A program made the position numbers and the translations under genes. Shown one piece after another: positions 1-11,093 of a stretch of 64,000 nt of DNA. Source of the stretch: Stereum hirsutum FP-91666 SS1 (taxonomy: Eukaryota; Basidiomycota; Agaricomycetes; Russulales; Stereaceae); NCBI RefSeq assembly GCF_000264905.1, contig NW_006763132.1:162237-226236 (forward strand), in the 5' to 3' direction. The notes beneath the pieces were generated by a model. That model made no database searches. It worked only from the letters and a program-made list of their open reading frames with translations, and was not told the DNA's origin. The stretch's first letter is position 1; every line of letters begins with the position of its first letter.

Positions 1-176
1 CCCTTAGCAGGCTGCTCAGGGTCCTCTCCATCGTCATCGTCATGGAGGTAACCCTCTACGTCTGTATCAGACGTTCGCCTCTGCTGTCTGGTCTGTCTAC
101 CAGTGCCTCCCGTTCCCCTATTGGAGCTACTCGCTGCTGCTCCTCTCGCGGTGCCGCGAGACGGTTTCGGACCCAT
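1..176 (-). CDS. N-terminus of an unrecognised gene, cut by the left edge
   Basis: An open frame begins with ATG at 176-174 on the minus strand and runs off the left end. The roughly 58 visible residues start MGPKPSRGTARGAAASSS and continue with Gly/Ser/Arg/Gln-rich, then Asp/Glu-rich sequence (DDDDGEDPEQ), which looks like a disordered, charged N-terminal tail. Such tails are common in nuclear or nucleic-acid-binding proteins, but nothing visible identifies a family. No splice site is needed in this part. The call rests only on frame, start codon and composition, so the gene is likely and its function is unknown. Confidence 0.45.
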   Translation of the reverse strand, partial: MGPKPSRGTARGAAASSSNRGTGGTGRQTRQQRRTSDTDVEGYLHDDDDGEDPEQPAK

Positions 177-592
177 GATATGAATAAAAGAATAAAACTA
201 TGCGCACCTGTTAGAGGATTGCGGACGTTCAAAAAGTATAAGAGGTCGTCGTCTTGATCTTGAGGTTATCGCACCGGTAAGAACGGTACCCGCCTAGCCC
301 TTGTTGGGTGCGGATAGATTCCAGAGTAGTACGAAGGTTACAAGATTAGATACCCTACATGTACTACTCGCGAGCGCATATATACGAAGTAGTTGTTTGT
401 GCGGAACAAACAACGTAAAGAATAACAAATACGAATGTGAAAGAACGAACGATGCAAGTCGGCGAGTGTGGCGTAAGTAGGTTCGTGTGGCGTACGAACT
501 TACTTCGCATAACTCTGCCGCCTTACAAGACAGTTCATCACACTCGTATCTTATGTCCTTTGAGTCATGCAGATGAGTGAATTATGCGAGAG

Positions 593-610
593 AAGTCCGG
601 TTCGAGTCCG
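593..610 (+). repeat. tRNA T-arm/B-box-like hairpin, copy 1
   Basis: The sequence TCCGGTTCGAGTCCGGA forms a perfect 5-bp stem with a 7-base loop TTCGAGT, matching the RNA polymerase III B box (GGTTCGANTCC). No matching acceptor stem, D-arm or A box can be built upstream, so this is not a complete tRNA. It lies just beyond the end of the lipase gene. A tRNA relic or tRNA-derived SINE fragment is the simplest reading. Confidence 0.35.
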
Positions 611-840
611 GATATGTCCAATGGAATGGATGTCTAGAGCAAAGATATTTTCATTCGTCTTCTTTACATACTCTCCATGCGAGACGGCGAGGAATTATGG
701 AGGCATACATCCACGGCAACTGGCTTGTTTCTACTTGGGCATTGCTTTGTGCCCCAACGAACGCACTTCATTCCTCTGTTGGATACATATCGCAGTGTAC
801 GCTCGCAGAGGACCGCGTAACGTACACACAAGCAGCAGAA

Positions 841-2345
841 TCAGTTACAAAAAAACTGGCCAGAAGATATTCCAAAGTACTGCAGGCGAGGACGAATCAG
901 TATTGCAACCAATGCGTAGAGAACGAAGTGGACAGAAATACTCACCACCCCATGTGCTGTAGCATTCCACTCGAAAACAGACGCTGAACAGGTAGGATCT
1001 TCTCCGCCCGGAGCACACTCCGTCGTATTCTCAGCCGACGGCGGGTCGTGCTGCCAAAACTCAATACCTACTCAGACGTCAATGCGTTGATAACCGCTGA
1101 TATAAATCTAGATGTAGACGTACCGTGGTGGCGGTATGGTAAGAGATCCACGATTATGGGTGGGATGTGAGGAACACTGGAAAGTCATAATTCGACGTGA
1201 GTAGCTCGTACAAAGCTTAGCCAATATAGAGTACCAACAGGTCTGCTTCATGGACGACTATTATTGTTGGTGACAAGACTCGTCATTATGCAAGAGGATT
1301 CACGAAACGCAAGAATATGGCACACCTCGGTAGACGTTGCTACCCAATAGCTCATTCACCCATAACGCATAGACGTCGTTGCCTGTCCGTGGCTGCCCGT
1401 AAGTGTACACCCGCACCGTCCTGACAAAATCAACAATAAATAACCTTGTCGAGAGAAAGGTGAGTCGAATTATCGTACGTCGACGGAAAGTTCTGCTGGA
1501 GGGTAATGCCAGCTAAGGAGGCTAGAGCACCGCCGATAGAAGCTCCAGTGGTAACGATGCTGTATCCGGGATGGGTGGCGAGCTGGGAACGAAAGACCGA
1601 CGAAACTTCATCCACCACGCCATTCCACCTATGAAGGAATAATCAAATTCGCGTACTACTGAGAGATTTAGCTTTAGGAAATGGAATTTACGCAGTCAAA
1701 AACCCGTGATGTACAAGTGTACCGTCTTTGAAAGAAGGTTCAATGTGAAGAATATTATGGAATAGTGATAATAATATTGCATGGAACGTACTTGGAGGAT
1801 CAGTACCCTCTACCACGAAATCTGTCAAACAAAAGAGCAAGTCCGTAATGACGCCCTTTAGGCCGTTACTTGATAATACGAGAAACTTTAGCCGTCTATT
1901 ACCACGGACGAATAAAGCGGGTGCATAGGTTTCGCACATACCTTCCATGTGACAATATGATCTCTTTCCGAGCGTCGTCGCGAGCGATGAAACCTCGAGT
2001 ATCGGTGACGTTGTTGACGAACTGTAATATAAAACCCATGCACCTCGGCGGAACTACGGAACTAAGCAGCCTAGACGATCAGAATAACCTACCTCGCAGA
2101 CGAGCGTGTTCCCGTTTGAAGAGGGGCAGTGGTCTGCGGACCCCGAGAAGGCATATTGAAGATAAAAAACGAGATCATCGTACGCGTCTATTTGACCAAG
2201 TGAAGACACAATCCGTCAGCGCGTACGACCATTAAATAAATCAACTGGATGACTTACCTTGCGAGATAGCGTTTTTGGGGAGCAAAGGCTGGACTATGAG
2301 TCCGAGGCATGCAGCGAATAGGAGGGGAAGACTAAAAGGTTGCAT
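841..2345 (-). CDS. Secreted class 3 (fungal) lipase
   Basis: A triacylglycerol-lipase-family alpha/beta hydrolase, predicted to be secreted. Eleven exons join in frame: 2345-2258, 2187-2093, 2021-1942, 1868-1792, 1725-1692, 1628-1479, 1420-1326, 1257-1239, 1176-1124, 1067-946 and 879-841, giving 283 residues, a usual length for the family. Residues 1-29 form a hydrophobic signal peptide (MQPFSLPLLFAACLGLI). Then come the lid/oxyanion region (LSHGSNGLKG), VHHGFLTAW, the nucleophile elbow TTGASIGGALASLA, YTYGQPRTGN, the Asp block EADLVPHIPP and the catalytic His in AHGVYFGI. The Ser-Asp-His triad is therefore complete. The elbow reads GASIG instead of the usual GHSLG, and the oxyanion loop reads HGSN instead of FRGT/S. 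The protein ends in Cys-Asn, as fungal secreted lipases often do near a disulfide. The stop falls at 843-841. Confidence 0.88.
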
Positions 2346-4175
2346 GTTACACAGCTCGCTGGAGGACAAGACCTCTCACAGACATCCTTTATGAAGATGA
2401 GCGGACAGAGAGCACAGTCTTTTTTTGAATAAGAAATGACAGGGAGCCGAGTACGATAACGTACCATTGTGTGCTGTGTATGTTCCATTCTCGCTGTCAA
2501 GCTCGTAATATCCTATATCGACGTGGCTTGAGCACATTAACGTTCCATGACGGAAGCCTTGGTACACCACGTGAACTTCATAAAATAGATCCGTCATGCT
2601 GGGAACCTTCAGGTAACGTTACGATCATCTGCAAGACGAGTATTCTAGAGAAGTTTGAAAAGGACCTACTTACGCGGGTATCTTTGTAACCATTTCAGTG
2701 TCGAGACTCGTACGGCGCAGCGTAGGCCACGGAACATAGGCAACGGATGAACTGGAGCTGGCGTCGAATTTACTTCGTACAGAGACCCGTTCACACTACT
2801 CCAACATGAAGTGTCTATAAGACATCATATGCACGTATCACATGCACGCTTTCGGCTAGGGTGACTTATCTATGTATACCAGGATCGTTTCTGAGCCCGT
2901 CTCACCGTTCTGTGTCGCCGAACTATTCTGGCACGTCCTCCTGTCAGAGACAAGCGAAGTTTTTGAAGAATGAGTGAAGACGAGAAGGTCTGGATACGAG
3001 TATGCCCGCAGCAAGGAACTTGCAAGATGTGTTCCTATGCATACGAATGCGAGGTTGTGAGAGGTGTCCAGTTCGAATCCGGAGCATGCCTGGGGAGGGA
3101 AGGACCGGACCGCATGTATCTAACAAAGAAACAAAAAAAGGCGGCAGTTTCCTTCGCTGCTGCGCTGCTGGCACCCTCTACCGTCATGGCCCAACATTTT
3201 TCTGCATCAAGAGCTTCTCGACGCTCATATGATATAGTTAATTCGTCGAGCTCACTTAGAGTGTAGCATCTCTAGAAACGTTAGAGGGTCCGGTTGAGCT
3301 CCGGAACTGCTCGATACAGCCCCTCAGTGCGACAATATTTGTTCTGCAGACGAACTTGACTAATGTTCCCTCGTATAGTCCAGCCTTCTTTCAACACCAT
3401 TTATCCTCGTTCGCTGACGACTCGCTGGGAAAGTAAGGTACCTGCTTTGAGAGGCCCGGGTGTAGCTCATCACACTCGAACGGTGTGTCGCTGTTAGAAC
3501 CCTTTTCCCTAATCCGGTTCGTTTCTAGTATTCCCCGACGCTCCTCTTCTGGTTACCTCAAAGAGCAAGAATTATCTGGACCACAGAGGCAGGTTCATTA
3601 TGTTCACATACTTATTGGTCCATAATCGTTTGGTCGCTACGCGTTTGGCGATGGCTTACCCTCATCATCTCTATTCTTGTTTTTTTTTTTGTTTTCCACT
3701 CCGTTTATTTGAGAATCTCTTTTGAAAATCACACGTTCTACCCATGGGGAAAGTAGTTGCTCTCCATCGTGGAACCATTGTGAACTCGCTCGCATGGCGC
3801 AACTTGGGGTCATCGTATCATGCTATATGCACATCACTCATGCTTCCGAGAAACTAACTCCAGATGGCACAGTAACCCGCCCGGCCTCCTTTTGTGACTT
3901 CCAGTCTTCCCCTCCTTCGTCATTAGTGCGAACCACTATCCATATAAGTACTCAGGTCGTTTATTGATGAATAGGACATGAGTAAGCGTCGATATGTAGG
4001 TGCTGACGGATACCATCATTTGGGCCATTAATGTCGAAGATTGCACCACTGATCTTTTGACGCCAGACTTCCGCCCAAGGTCAGGGTATTTAAAGGAAGC
4101 GTACGACCGGCATATCCATTCTCTAACTCTCGTTACACCTATACTTCCAGTACATTCAAACGTCAAAAGACAAAT
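2346..4175. other. Intergenic stretch with no supported gene
   Basis: This lies between the start of the lipase and the start of the first NmrA-like gene. On the minus strand, 2597-2376 has a 73-codon frame with exon-like composition (YEVHVVYQGFRHGTLMCSS), but I recognise no family and cannot place its neighbouring exons. The stretch 3050-3300 holds two short tRNA T-arm-like hairpins, described separately. A run of T and G lies near 3680, and the final 60 bases are the probable promoter and leader of the next gene. Confidence 0.5.
3065..3083 (+). repeat. tRNA T-arm/B-box-like hairpin, copy 2
   Basis: The sequence TCCAGTTCGAATCCGGA has a near-perfect T stem (one mismatch) and the canonical loop TTCGAAT. 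Its surroundings (GTGAGAGGTGTCCAGTTCGA) resemble copy 1 (GCGAGAGAAGTCCGGTTCGA), and a weaker third copy, TCCGGTTGAGCTCCGGA, sits near 3289. No complete cloverleaf was found. These may be diverged copies of one tRNA-derived repeat. Confidence 0.3.
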
Positions 4176-5404
4176 ATGGTCCGAGTCGCAGTGGCCGGTG
4201 GATCAGGCCACATTGGCGCGAACATCGTTGAAGCGTAGGCCATTCATAATATTCTCATCCTTCCTGGTTTGATGCTGACAAATTGGATACATAATATCAG
4301 CATCCTCGAGACGGGAAAACATACGCCAATCATCCTCTCTAGGTCGACCAAGTCCATTGACTCGAAAGTCGAAGTCCGTGTAGTCGACTACTCTGACAAC
4401 TCTAGTCTCGTCTCCGCGCTTCGAGATGTCCACACAGTAATTGTGACTCTGTTCACTGCCGATGCCAAAGAAGCAGTCGCAAGCCAGGTCGCACTGCTCA
4501 AGGCCGCCAAAGAAGCAGGCGTGAAGAGGTTCGCACCTTCGGAATGGGCAGCTAGGGTGAGCTTTTGCATATCGCTTTATTGGTGTGTGATCTCTCGTTA
4601 CGGGGAAGATGCTGATATGCCCCTTACTTTGCATATCCATAGGATAATACAGGGTTTTTCTTGTATCACCCGAAACTTGAAGTTTGGAGTGCTGCAAAAC
4701 AGTCTGGGCTCGAAGTGACACGTTTCATCCCTGGGTAAGTCCCCGATTCTCGCAAAGCCTCCATTCAATTGTATACACCCTACTTTGAGATTCGGTACAC
4801 TTTGACAATGACTGACCCCTACTGGACTGTCATGTAGCGTATTCATTAACCTTTTCGCGGGAGGATCCAACCTCCCCTCCGAGAAAGAGGCTCTCTCACA
4901 CTTCACTCAAGGAAACTTGTTCATAGACGCTCGCGCCGGCACAGCAGACATTCCCGGAGACGGCACATCCAAGGTCACGTTCACCTCCGCACAGGACACA
5001 GCGAAATTCGTCGCCGCCAGTCTGGACCTGGAGAAGTGGGAAGAGGTGAGCGGGATTTCTGGGGAGACGAAGACGTTCGATGAGGTGGTGGATGTTGTGG
5101 ACAAGATTACCGGGAAGAAGTTGACGAGGACGTATCTGAAGGAGGGTGGTGGACAGAGAGCAGAGAAGCTATTGGAGAACAAGTTTGTTGCTGAGGTACA
5201 TAAATCATTTTCATCTCATCTACCGTTCTTTCTTAATTGACGATTGTGTCCAATTAGGTCTCCAATTCTATTGTAGCTGGCCATTTATATGTGGAGCCTA
5301 CGCTAAACAGGAAGCTCCCTCATCTTCGTCCGCTCACCGTGGAAGAGTATCTTGGGCACTACTGGGAGGGTGCGGACTGGTCAACGCCGGCAGCGTCTGC
5401 GTAA
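4176..5404 (+). CDS. NmrA-like / isoflavone-reductase-family oxidoreductase, copy 1
   Basis: An atypical short-chain dehydrogenase (PCBER/isoflavone reductase type) expected to use NADPH in the cytosol. Exons 4176-4234, 4301-4556, 4643-4734, 4838-5195 and 5258-5404 join in frame to 303 residues. The N-terminus MVRVAVAGGSGHIGANIVEA carries the GGSGHIG dinucleotide loop. VIVTLFTADAKEAV, VKRFAPSEWAAR and the C-terminal YWEGADWSTP block are shared with the paralogue at 11094-12349, which has the same five exons and the same phases. The family reduces double bonds or ethers in phenylpropanoid-type compounds, or senses NADP(H) as NmrA does. The substrate here cannot be read. It lies with the alpha/beta-hydrolase between the two copies, which suggests a small tandem-duplicated catabolic or tailoring group. 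Confidence 0.87.
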
Positions 5405-5857
5405 AATGTGCGTATGTGGTCTGATTATCAAATCTAAATGTATACATTATGTTCTCATGGTTGGTGAGGCTCGAACCGCCTCATAGTACTTCTGGATAAG
5501 TACGAGATTCCTAAAAAAGAGGGCTTAAATCAATATCAGATGTGTGGAGGAAAAAAGCAAAGTTCAGCGAAGGCTGCATGAGATGATCCTTCACAGCGAG
5601 ATTCCAGTAGGAGTGGTCATAAAGACACTCTCACCGCATGTGTTCCAGCCCTCTGTGTACAGCATAGGATCCTCTTTTCTATAGACGTAGAAATGAATCA
5701 CGACTAAATCCTGCCATCACAGCACGCATAGTGCCCTCGTCCGGACGAGTTCGGAGTGTGCAGAAAACTGTGCATGATGAAGGAAACCCGGTGGCGTCAA
5801 TATACGTATTTTATGTCTTTTATTGCCAAACTCGGCGCGTCCTCCGAATCTGCAACT

Positions 5858-5903
5858 CACCATCTCTCCGAATCCACATGCACCATCTCTCCGAATCCAC
5901 ATG
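5858..5903. repeat. 23-bp tandem duplication
   Basis: The 23-base unit beginning CACCATCTCTCCGAATCCAC occurs twice head to tail without mismatch, at 5858-5880 and 5881-5903. It is not inside a recognised gene. A recent slippage or repair duplication explains it. Confidence 0.8.
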
Positions 5904-6258
5904 CATCATCACTCCAGCATCTTCAACTGAACTATATGAACCAAAGAACTCCATCCTACTCAAGTTGAGGAAGTTCCGGCGAATTCCGAGGGATGACGTC
6001 ACTTGCCGCTGTCAGGCCCGTCCTGCTCCGCTTTTTCCATCACGCTCCTTCATCGTCAATGTCGGCTCTATTCGCTGTGTTCATTGTCTTTGACAAGCGG
6101 GGAGAACCTGGCCTCGTCCGTGAGAGAACATCTCTGGCTCCGCGCATGGTGGAGATTTTGCTTACATGGTGCGTCGTTTCGTTTGACCTCTTCCGACGAC
6201 AGCCCCTTTTGTTTTTCATACAAATGCCCACTGAGGGCCATTGGTGATTTCTCACCAT

Positions 6259-6377
6259 TAGACCGTATCTGCAACCGTTTGAACCGGCTTTAAAACTGCG
6301 ATCGGGCCAATCGTCGCGTCCCGTTGGGCCTTAGCGAGCTTTAGCGAGGTCAAAAATTCACTCGCAGATACGGTCTA
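6259..6377. mobile_element. Small MITE-like element with TA-flanked terminal inverted repeats
   Basis: TAGACCGTATCTGC at 6259-6272 is repeated as its exact reverse complement GCAGATACGGTCTA at 6364-6377. The outermost TA pairs (6259-6260 and 6376-6377) fit a TA target duplication of the Tc1/mariner or PIF-like kind. The 115-bp body codes for nothing. The termini resemble those of the element at 15784-16052 (TAGACGTTATCTGC), so both probably come from one family mobilised in trans. Confidence 0.6.
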
Positions 6378-8195
6378 TTGCTGTGTGATTCTTGCGATAC
6401 GTGACTCAGAGGCTCTTTGCCTCCGTATGTCTCAATCGAACAAACGTTGTCTGATCCCAGCGACTCGGAACTCCGAAGGCAGTGGTATAGCTTCCATTCT
6501 GGTCATCGATTCGCTCTCCTACTTCGTGTCGGCTGCTCACATATCCTCCATGTTCCATGATGAGTTAGGTGCGTCCAAGACGAGGATAACAGAAGAAATG
6601 ACTTCCCTGGAATATGGCTGGCAACTTCACACTCGAAATGTAGCCACCAGTGCATGTATCATGGTACTGTATTTAATTCGATCGTGTTACTCCGCTCATG
6701 TGTTTCTATGCGTGCAGTCGAATGCAAGTGGCGGCATGGAAATGCATAACAACCGAACTGAAAAGAGGATACATTATAACTAATGTTGTTGAACAGGCTT
6801 GACACCATTTGACCACCGTGGTCGTGGTCGTGCTTGGTCAAGCTGATTGTGGTTTTGGTCATGCATAACTTCGCTCATATTGTTGGCCTTCATTCTTGGA
6901 CAAGAGTCTGGGTATCCACCCACTTGTGTACTCGGTCAACCTGGACGAAGCTACATATATCGTCTCCGACCGAACGAATGCAGGTTTTCCGACATTTCTT
7001 CTTGAAAGAGGAACGTACGTCGTGGACTAATATTAGGACCTGCCTTCCATCTGAAGATCCTTTGCCTAGCCCTCCTTCGCATTCCCTCAAGACCCAACGT
7101 ACCTACTCTCTCTGCATGCTTCGCCACGTTATCGTACGTGAGCCTAGTGCTAGTCCTGATGCCTGGGAATTGCGACATGACGGTAGTTAGGTCACCATCG
7201 AGTTCCTGGGTACGATACTTATGTAGATCGCCTGGGGGCGGTGCCAAATCGCCGAATCAAAAGCATCTTTTTCAGAGCGCCCGTTGAACCTATTTCATTC
7301 ACGGTGTTTTAGAAACGTACCTTGAACGAGGCTGACAATACGTTCACTTGGCTTGCAATTGCAGTGTCTCGTTAGCCAGAGTGGGGATACCCATTGAGGC
7401 CAACCGCTCTTCGATAGTCTCTGTATCGTGTTTGGAGCTCGCCGTGAGTAAGTGTGTAACAGGCCTCGATATAGGAGATTCCTTATTCCCAGCGGTCCCT
7501 CCGCACTCCATATATGTTACATGTGGAGGTGTTTATTGCCTCGTACTCTACGCGGACGAAACGCCCGACGTGAGTACCTATACGATTAACGCCGCGGCGC
7601 TGTTTCAGTTCTTCTCAAATGGCATGTATACTCACTGATCGTCCCAAGTGAACCTCGCTGACAAGGTCAGCCTCAGGGCACGCAATGTGCCAGAGTCTTC
7701 CCAGGTGATCATGATTCACTCAAACCCATCACTTCTTTGACGGGATTAAGCTTTCGCCGTCGTTCCCCAGCGTTCCCCTCATGATGACCTCCGTTCTCCT
7801 CCTCGCCGCCCGAGTCCGACCATAAACGCCCGATGTACACAATGTACCTCTACCGACCGCATACTTGCATACTTCAGTCTCAGCATGCGCATAAGTTACC
7901 TTCTGGGGGCACGACCGAGACGCCCGGCATGCCGGTGTTTGCGGACCTCCTGTACCACAAGGACGTTCTTCGTCTTTTACATTCTCTAACGTCACGGGCA
8001 GGGTCCGCTAGGTAAGCATGGCCATAGCTCACGAAACAATCTTCTGGCCGAAAATTATCAGCACATGCCATGGTTCTCGTGAGGTGAGAAAGGTGTCGCC
8101 TATAAATAATAAGAGACTGTTTCATTGATCGTCTTGAAGAACTATTTCCCAGGTTCCTCGCTCTATACAAACCCACCACCGATATACTGTCTACG

Positions 8196-10174
8196 ATGTC
8201 CACCGACATTCCCATTCCCGTAGACTACAATGACCTCCACACGCATCCTCTCGCCCCCGACTATGTCGCCTTGTTAGCGAATTTCGTCCCCCCTCCGCCG
8301 CCGAAGAACATGGCCGAGTCAAAGGCGAACGACCAGGCGATGTTCGAAGACCCGATTGCAGACTGGTACGAACCCCGCCTTCCTAAAGGTACGGATTCCT
8401 GCTCTTCAACCTAGGCGGCCTTGCATCCGTGTCACTCGGCCCTTTATTGGACATACGATTGCTGATGGGTCTGTGGTTCCTTGATCCAGAGGACACCTAT
8501 AGGATGAAAGATTACAATATACCCAGCTCGCACAGTGGTGAAGTCCGCGTCCGTACGCTCGTTCCTACGGCGTTTGACTCGGACAAGGAGCATAAGTACC
8601 CGCTTCTCATTTTTATGCACGGCGGTGGTAAGTTATCTGCTGGCTTCCTACACTCGCCCTCGTTCGCTCATATTTTTTTACGACAGGAATGGCCGCCGGG
8701 AGTATTCGTATGGAGGACTACCGGATGCGCAATCTCTGCGTGCGTCTGAATATGTCAGTTGTGAATGTAGACTACCGGTACGTTACCGTAAGAACCTGTG
8801 GTCGACTCAGCCAGTGCTCATCACCTCGTCAGCCTCGCTCCAGAGTACCCTTTCCCCACTGCCATCAACGACTGCTACAGCGCACTAAAATGGGTGCGTC
8901 GTCCCTTTCTTTCGAGTTCTGAACCGATGCATGTGCTCATGATCAGCGCGTTTCACAGGCCATCAAGAATGCCGATCTCCTCTCGGCATCGATCCAGAAT
9001 GTTGTAGTTGGCGGAACATCCTCGGGTGCAAATCTCGCCGCGGTGTTGGCCCAACGAGCCAGCCAGGACGAGTTCTTTGCCCTCCATAATGCTCGTCTTA
9101 AGGGACAGATCCTCTGTATGCCGATGCTCTGCCACCCAGATGCGTATCCTCACGAGTGAGAGCAGCCCCTTTTTATTGAAGTGTGCCAATTGTTCTTCTG
9201 CGGCTGACTACGATATTGTCTCGAATACTTAGGTTTAAACCTTACCTTCGTTCGTTCAGGAGCCCAAAGTTCGTAAACGGTGATGGGATGATAACCGAAG
9301 AGTCTCAACGCAGATCATACAGTACGTCCAATCTGGCCTTCGACTTCTTTTTTATCACAACTTAGCACCAACTCGGACGCAATATTGATCTCACCTATCA
9401 CGACGGGCAAACCTCTATTTAGAGCCCGCTAATGTGGAATCTAAACCTTGGTCGAAATATCATATAGGGATGCCAATTTAGCGCTCTCTAAAGCAAAACT
9501 TTAGCGAGCTCTATAGTGAATTCCATTGATTATTCTCTGGATTGCCTTTAGAGGATACTAAAGAGGTTCGGGGTTGCCACATAAGGCAAGCCCGAGGTGC
9601 TCGACAGCCTTTAGCGTCCTCCAAAGTCAATCTTCAGCGTTTGTACGGTATTTCTACAGAAAATGCATAGGCCTGCCTTTAGAGGTCTCTAAAGTTTCTC
9701 TTTAGTACACCCCAAAGGGGAGTCCACATATAATATATGAAAATTACTTTAGAAACACCTTTAGAGCACTCTAAATAGTGGTTCCCCGGCCGTGTATCTC
9801 ACAGCCGCATATCTCACGAATTATGAAGGGCCGATCGCCAATCCAGAGATCTCCCCCCTCCTGTTCGCGGACCGCAAGTCCCTCCCTCCACTTGTCGCGA
9901 TGGTCTCGGGCGTCGACCCGACCTGCGACGAGGGGTTGTTGCACGAACGTCTTGTTAGAGAGGCAGGAGTGAGGACGAAACTTTATACGTGAGTTTCATT
10001 GTTTGAACTACCGCGGTGTAGTATACGTATCCGGACGGAACTGAATATATTTTATTATTTAGGTACCCGGGCGCGCCACATGTGCATTACTACTGTTGGC
10101 CAACGTTGAAGGCTTCGATGCAAGCCTTGGAGGATACGCACGCTGGCATACAGTGGTTGCTCGAGCAGGAATGA
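8196..10174 (+). CDS. Alpha/beta-hydrolase (hormone-sensitive-lipase/arylacetamide-deacetylase type)
   Basis: A predicted carboxylic-ester or lactone hydrolase of the alpha/beta-hydrolase-3 family. Eight exons (8196-8388, 8490-8627, 8687-8777, 8833-8893, 8959-9155, 9233-9321, 9805-9988, 10063-10174) close in frame to 354 residues. HGGG in LLIFMHGGGMAAG forms the oxyanion hole. The nucleophile is in VVGGTSSGANLAA, the acid in VSGVDPTCDEG and the histidine in YPGAPHVHYY, so all catalytic elements are present. YRLAPEYPFPTAIND is also a family hallmark. Intron 6 is 483 bp, against roughly 55-100 bp for the others, because it holds a palindrome-rich insert. If the splice from 9321 to 9805 is used, the gene survives the insertion. 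The gene sits between the two NmrA-like paralogues in the same direction. Confidence 0.87.
9467..9786. mobile_element. Palindrome-rich MITE-like insert in intron 6 of the hydrolase
   Basis: The insert is bounded by imperfect terminal inverted repeats: GGGATGCCAATTTAGCGCTC at 9467, and on the reverse strand from 9786 GGGAACCACTATTTAGAGTG. Inside are at least five short imperfect palindromes of the form CTTTAGNG..CTCTAAAG (near 9478, 9546, 9610, 9677 and 9759). No clear target-site duplication is seen. There is no coding sequence. Confidence 0.5.
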
Positions 10175-11093
10175 GTACATGGATGACGTAGTATCCTGAC
10201 GCTTCAAGAATACGTGATGTTAGTAGGGCCAAGGCATGTAGGACAGAGTATGAGGAAAACGGTAATCTGTGCATTGCATTTAGATACGAGAGCGCGAGGC
10301 GACGAAATTGGGGTTGTGCATCTCAACCGGCTGTCCTATTCTGTGCGTGAGCCACTGTTATGAGATCTTAAAGGTTTCAATATTAGAGCCAGGTGTATAT
10401 GTCGAAGGAGTGGGACGAAGGGATGGTCAACGCACAGGAAGAGTTCGCGGCTTGAATATTGTGGCGCCAAAGTGATGAAGCACCAAGGTGGCGTTCAAGC
10501 CCCGACAAGCTCCGACATGTGGCAAACTTTTCTCGACGACCGCCACCGTGACGGTGTTGGACTCCAGCTTCAAGTTGTTGACTTTGCTCGGGTGACCACT
10601 ATCGAGAACTGCAGCATCCGGTCTTCTTGGTGTCCCAGCACGTATGAATTGTCTTTTACGACAGTAATCGACGTGTGTACTCTAGTGCCTATTCGAGGGT
10701 TTCCGCCTTCCACCCTTCAAGTTCACCCACCTGGGCCCTGGCCTGCCACTTGTACTCAAGTTCTCCATGTCCCTCGTTCCGTCATCGATATTAGCATGGA
10801 TACTACTACGTGCAATATCGTGGATGTGATTACACCCAGTGCTGTTCAGCTGACTTCTATCTTTGGCGCGCGACAGATGGCTGACTGATGGACGCAAGAT
10901 GGATGTCGATGGAACCGTCGCAGTCAGACCTTTCACCCAGGTTCAAGTTTCCCGTTGTCGTGCTCAGTGCTCACGGTGGAGAACATATTTAAGTAGGGAT
11001 CCCAATACTGCGCCAGGAAGTTTTTCATCTCTTCAGCTTCGGTCCTCGATAAACAAAGCCAGAAACCGCTGCACACAATAATTCTCCTGTATC
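10175..11093. other. Intergenic, nothing recognised
   Basis: This 0.9-kb spacer separates the hydrolase from the second NmrA-like gene. A plus-strand frame at 10472-10888 is open but shows no domain, no codon pattern like its neighbours and no continuation by splicing. The last hundred bases should carry the promoter of the gene at 11094. Confidence 0.45.

Larger units (their letters stand above)
5405..8195. other. 2.8-kb gene-poor stretch
   Basis: No frame with convincing protein features was found. It contains a 23-bp perfect tandem duplication (5858-5903) and a 115-bp TA-flanked inverted-repeat element (6259-6377). The many short open frames on both strands overlap one another and lack motifs or splice continuity. 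The last 150 bases should contain the promoter of the hydrolase at 8196. Confidence 0.5.

Noticed and set aside
567..987. Overlapping plus-strand open frames of 131 and 136 codons
   Set aside because: They lie over the last lipase exons and its 3' flank on the opposite strand. The VRFESG-like string comes from the T-arm-like hairpin, not from a protein.
10472..10888. 138-codon plus-strand frame between the hydrolase and the second NmrA-like gene
   Set aside because: No motif, no splice continuity and an antisense frame of similar quality. I consider it chance.
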